DNA of 35,617 nt from Acidovorax sp. HMWF029 (GTDB taxonomy: Bacteria > Pseudomonadota > Gammaproteobacteria > Burkholderiales > Burkholderiaceae_C): the NCBI RefSeq assembly GCF_003060895.1, contig NZ_QAIH01000104.1, positions 1 to 35,617 on the forward strand, read 5' to 3'. The translations under genes and the position numbers were made by a program. Each line of letters begins with the position of its first letter. The first letter of the stretch is position 1. Of the stretch, positions 35,454-35,617 are shown piece by piece. The notes beneath the pieces are model-generated. The model worked only from the letters and a program-made list of their open reading frames with translations, searched no databases and was not told where the DNA came from.

Positions 35454-35617
35454 GCGTATCCGGTCATCTCCAGATAGCCCCGGCCCACGGGCTGCCCGCC
35501 GCCGTCCAGCAGGTCAGACAAGCCCTCCCAGTAAATCGCGCCGCTGGACCCACTGCTGTCCAGCTCCTGGTTGTCCAGCAGCGCGCGCACCTCAAATTCG
35601 CCCACAGGCGTCAACAC
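35435..35617 (-). CDS. Lipocalin-like / CrtC-family protein, C-terminal end only
   Basis: Only the last 60 residues are in the window; the 5' part lies to the right. The closing sequence (SGAIYWEGLSDLLDGGGQPV then GRGYLEMTGYA) matches the C-terminal end of the AttH/CrtC (hydroxyneurosporene synthase, lipocalin_9) family: an acidic YWEG segment and a G-GYLE-TGY strand. Members include carotenoid 1,2-hydratases, but most in non-photosynthetic bacteria are secreted proteins of unknown role, often near MacB/FtsX-type ABC transporters. A GTG at the window edge is unlikely to be the real start. Convergent with livM. Confidence 0.7.
   Translation of the reverse strand: MLTPVGEFEVRALLDNQELDSSGSSGAIYWEGLSDLLDGGGQPVGRGYLEMTGYAKPLRL

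Overview
The window looks like chromosomal DNA of a betaproteobacterium of the order Burkholderiales, most likely Comamonadaceae (Acidovorax-like). The basis is the gene order rpsO-pnp ... tpiA-secG-tRNA-Leu-nuoA-N-DUF2818-DUF1178, the high GC of most of the window, a liv-type ABC transporter of the kind abundant in that family, and intergenic repeat sequences that resemble those I know from Comamonadaceae. The genus is inference; no rRNA or other marker is present.

Region 1 (1-6368, minus strand) is a minor-pilin operon of a type IV pilus system. In transcription order it holds a small secreted-protein ORF, fimT/gspH, pilV, pilW, pilX and a large pilY1 that runs off the left edge. The genes nearly touch or overlap. 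The pilins carry prepilin-peptidase leaders (G followed by a hydrophobic helix, Glu at +5 except in PilX). PilY1 has a signal peptide, a von Willebrand-type MIDAS motif, an RGD and a calcium-loop motif. This region is visibly more AT-rich than the rest.

Region 2 (6369-7434) has no confident gene. It holds an AT-rich stretch, a roughly 500-base stretch that may be a decayed minus-strand gene, and the rpsO promoter/leader with two related inverted repeats around a perfect -10 box.

Region 3 (7435-12587, plus strand) is housekeeping: rpsO, a strong terminator, pnp with a palindrome in its leader, a PIG3-type quinone oxidoreductase, tpiA, secG and tRNA-Leu(GAG).

Region 4 (12661-28085, plus strand) is the complete 14-gene nuo operon for respiratory complex I (separate nuoC and nuoD, all Fe-S ligand motifs intact, no N7 ligands in NuoG). 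It is followed by genes for a DUF2818 membrane protein and a DUF1178 protein.

Region 5 (28224-30077, minus strand) is an MsbA-like ABC exporter convergent with the nuo cluster. Region 6 (30426-35370, plus strand) is a complete branched-chain-amino-acid-type ABC importer (livG, livF, binding protein, livH, livM). A GC-rich repeat-like insert lies between livG and livF, and LivF has Arg in place of the Walker A Lys. The right edge holds the 3' end of a convergent gene for a lipocalin-like/CrtC-family protein.

I found no phage, CRISPR, intact insertion sequence or evident novel defence system. The points most worth a second look are the LivF Walker A substitution, the leader structures of rpsO and pnp, the repeats, the decayed stretch at 6641-7131 and the small ORF heading the pilin operon.
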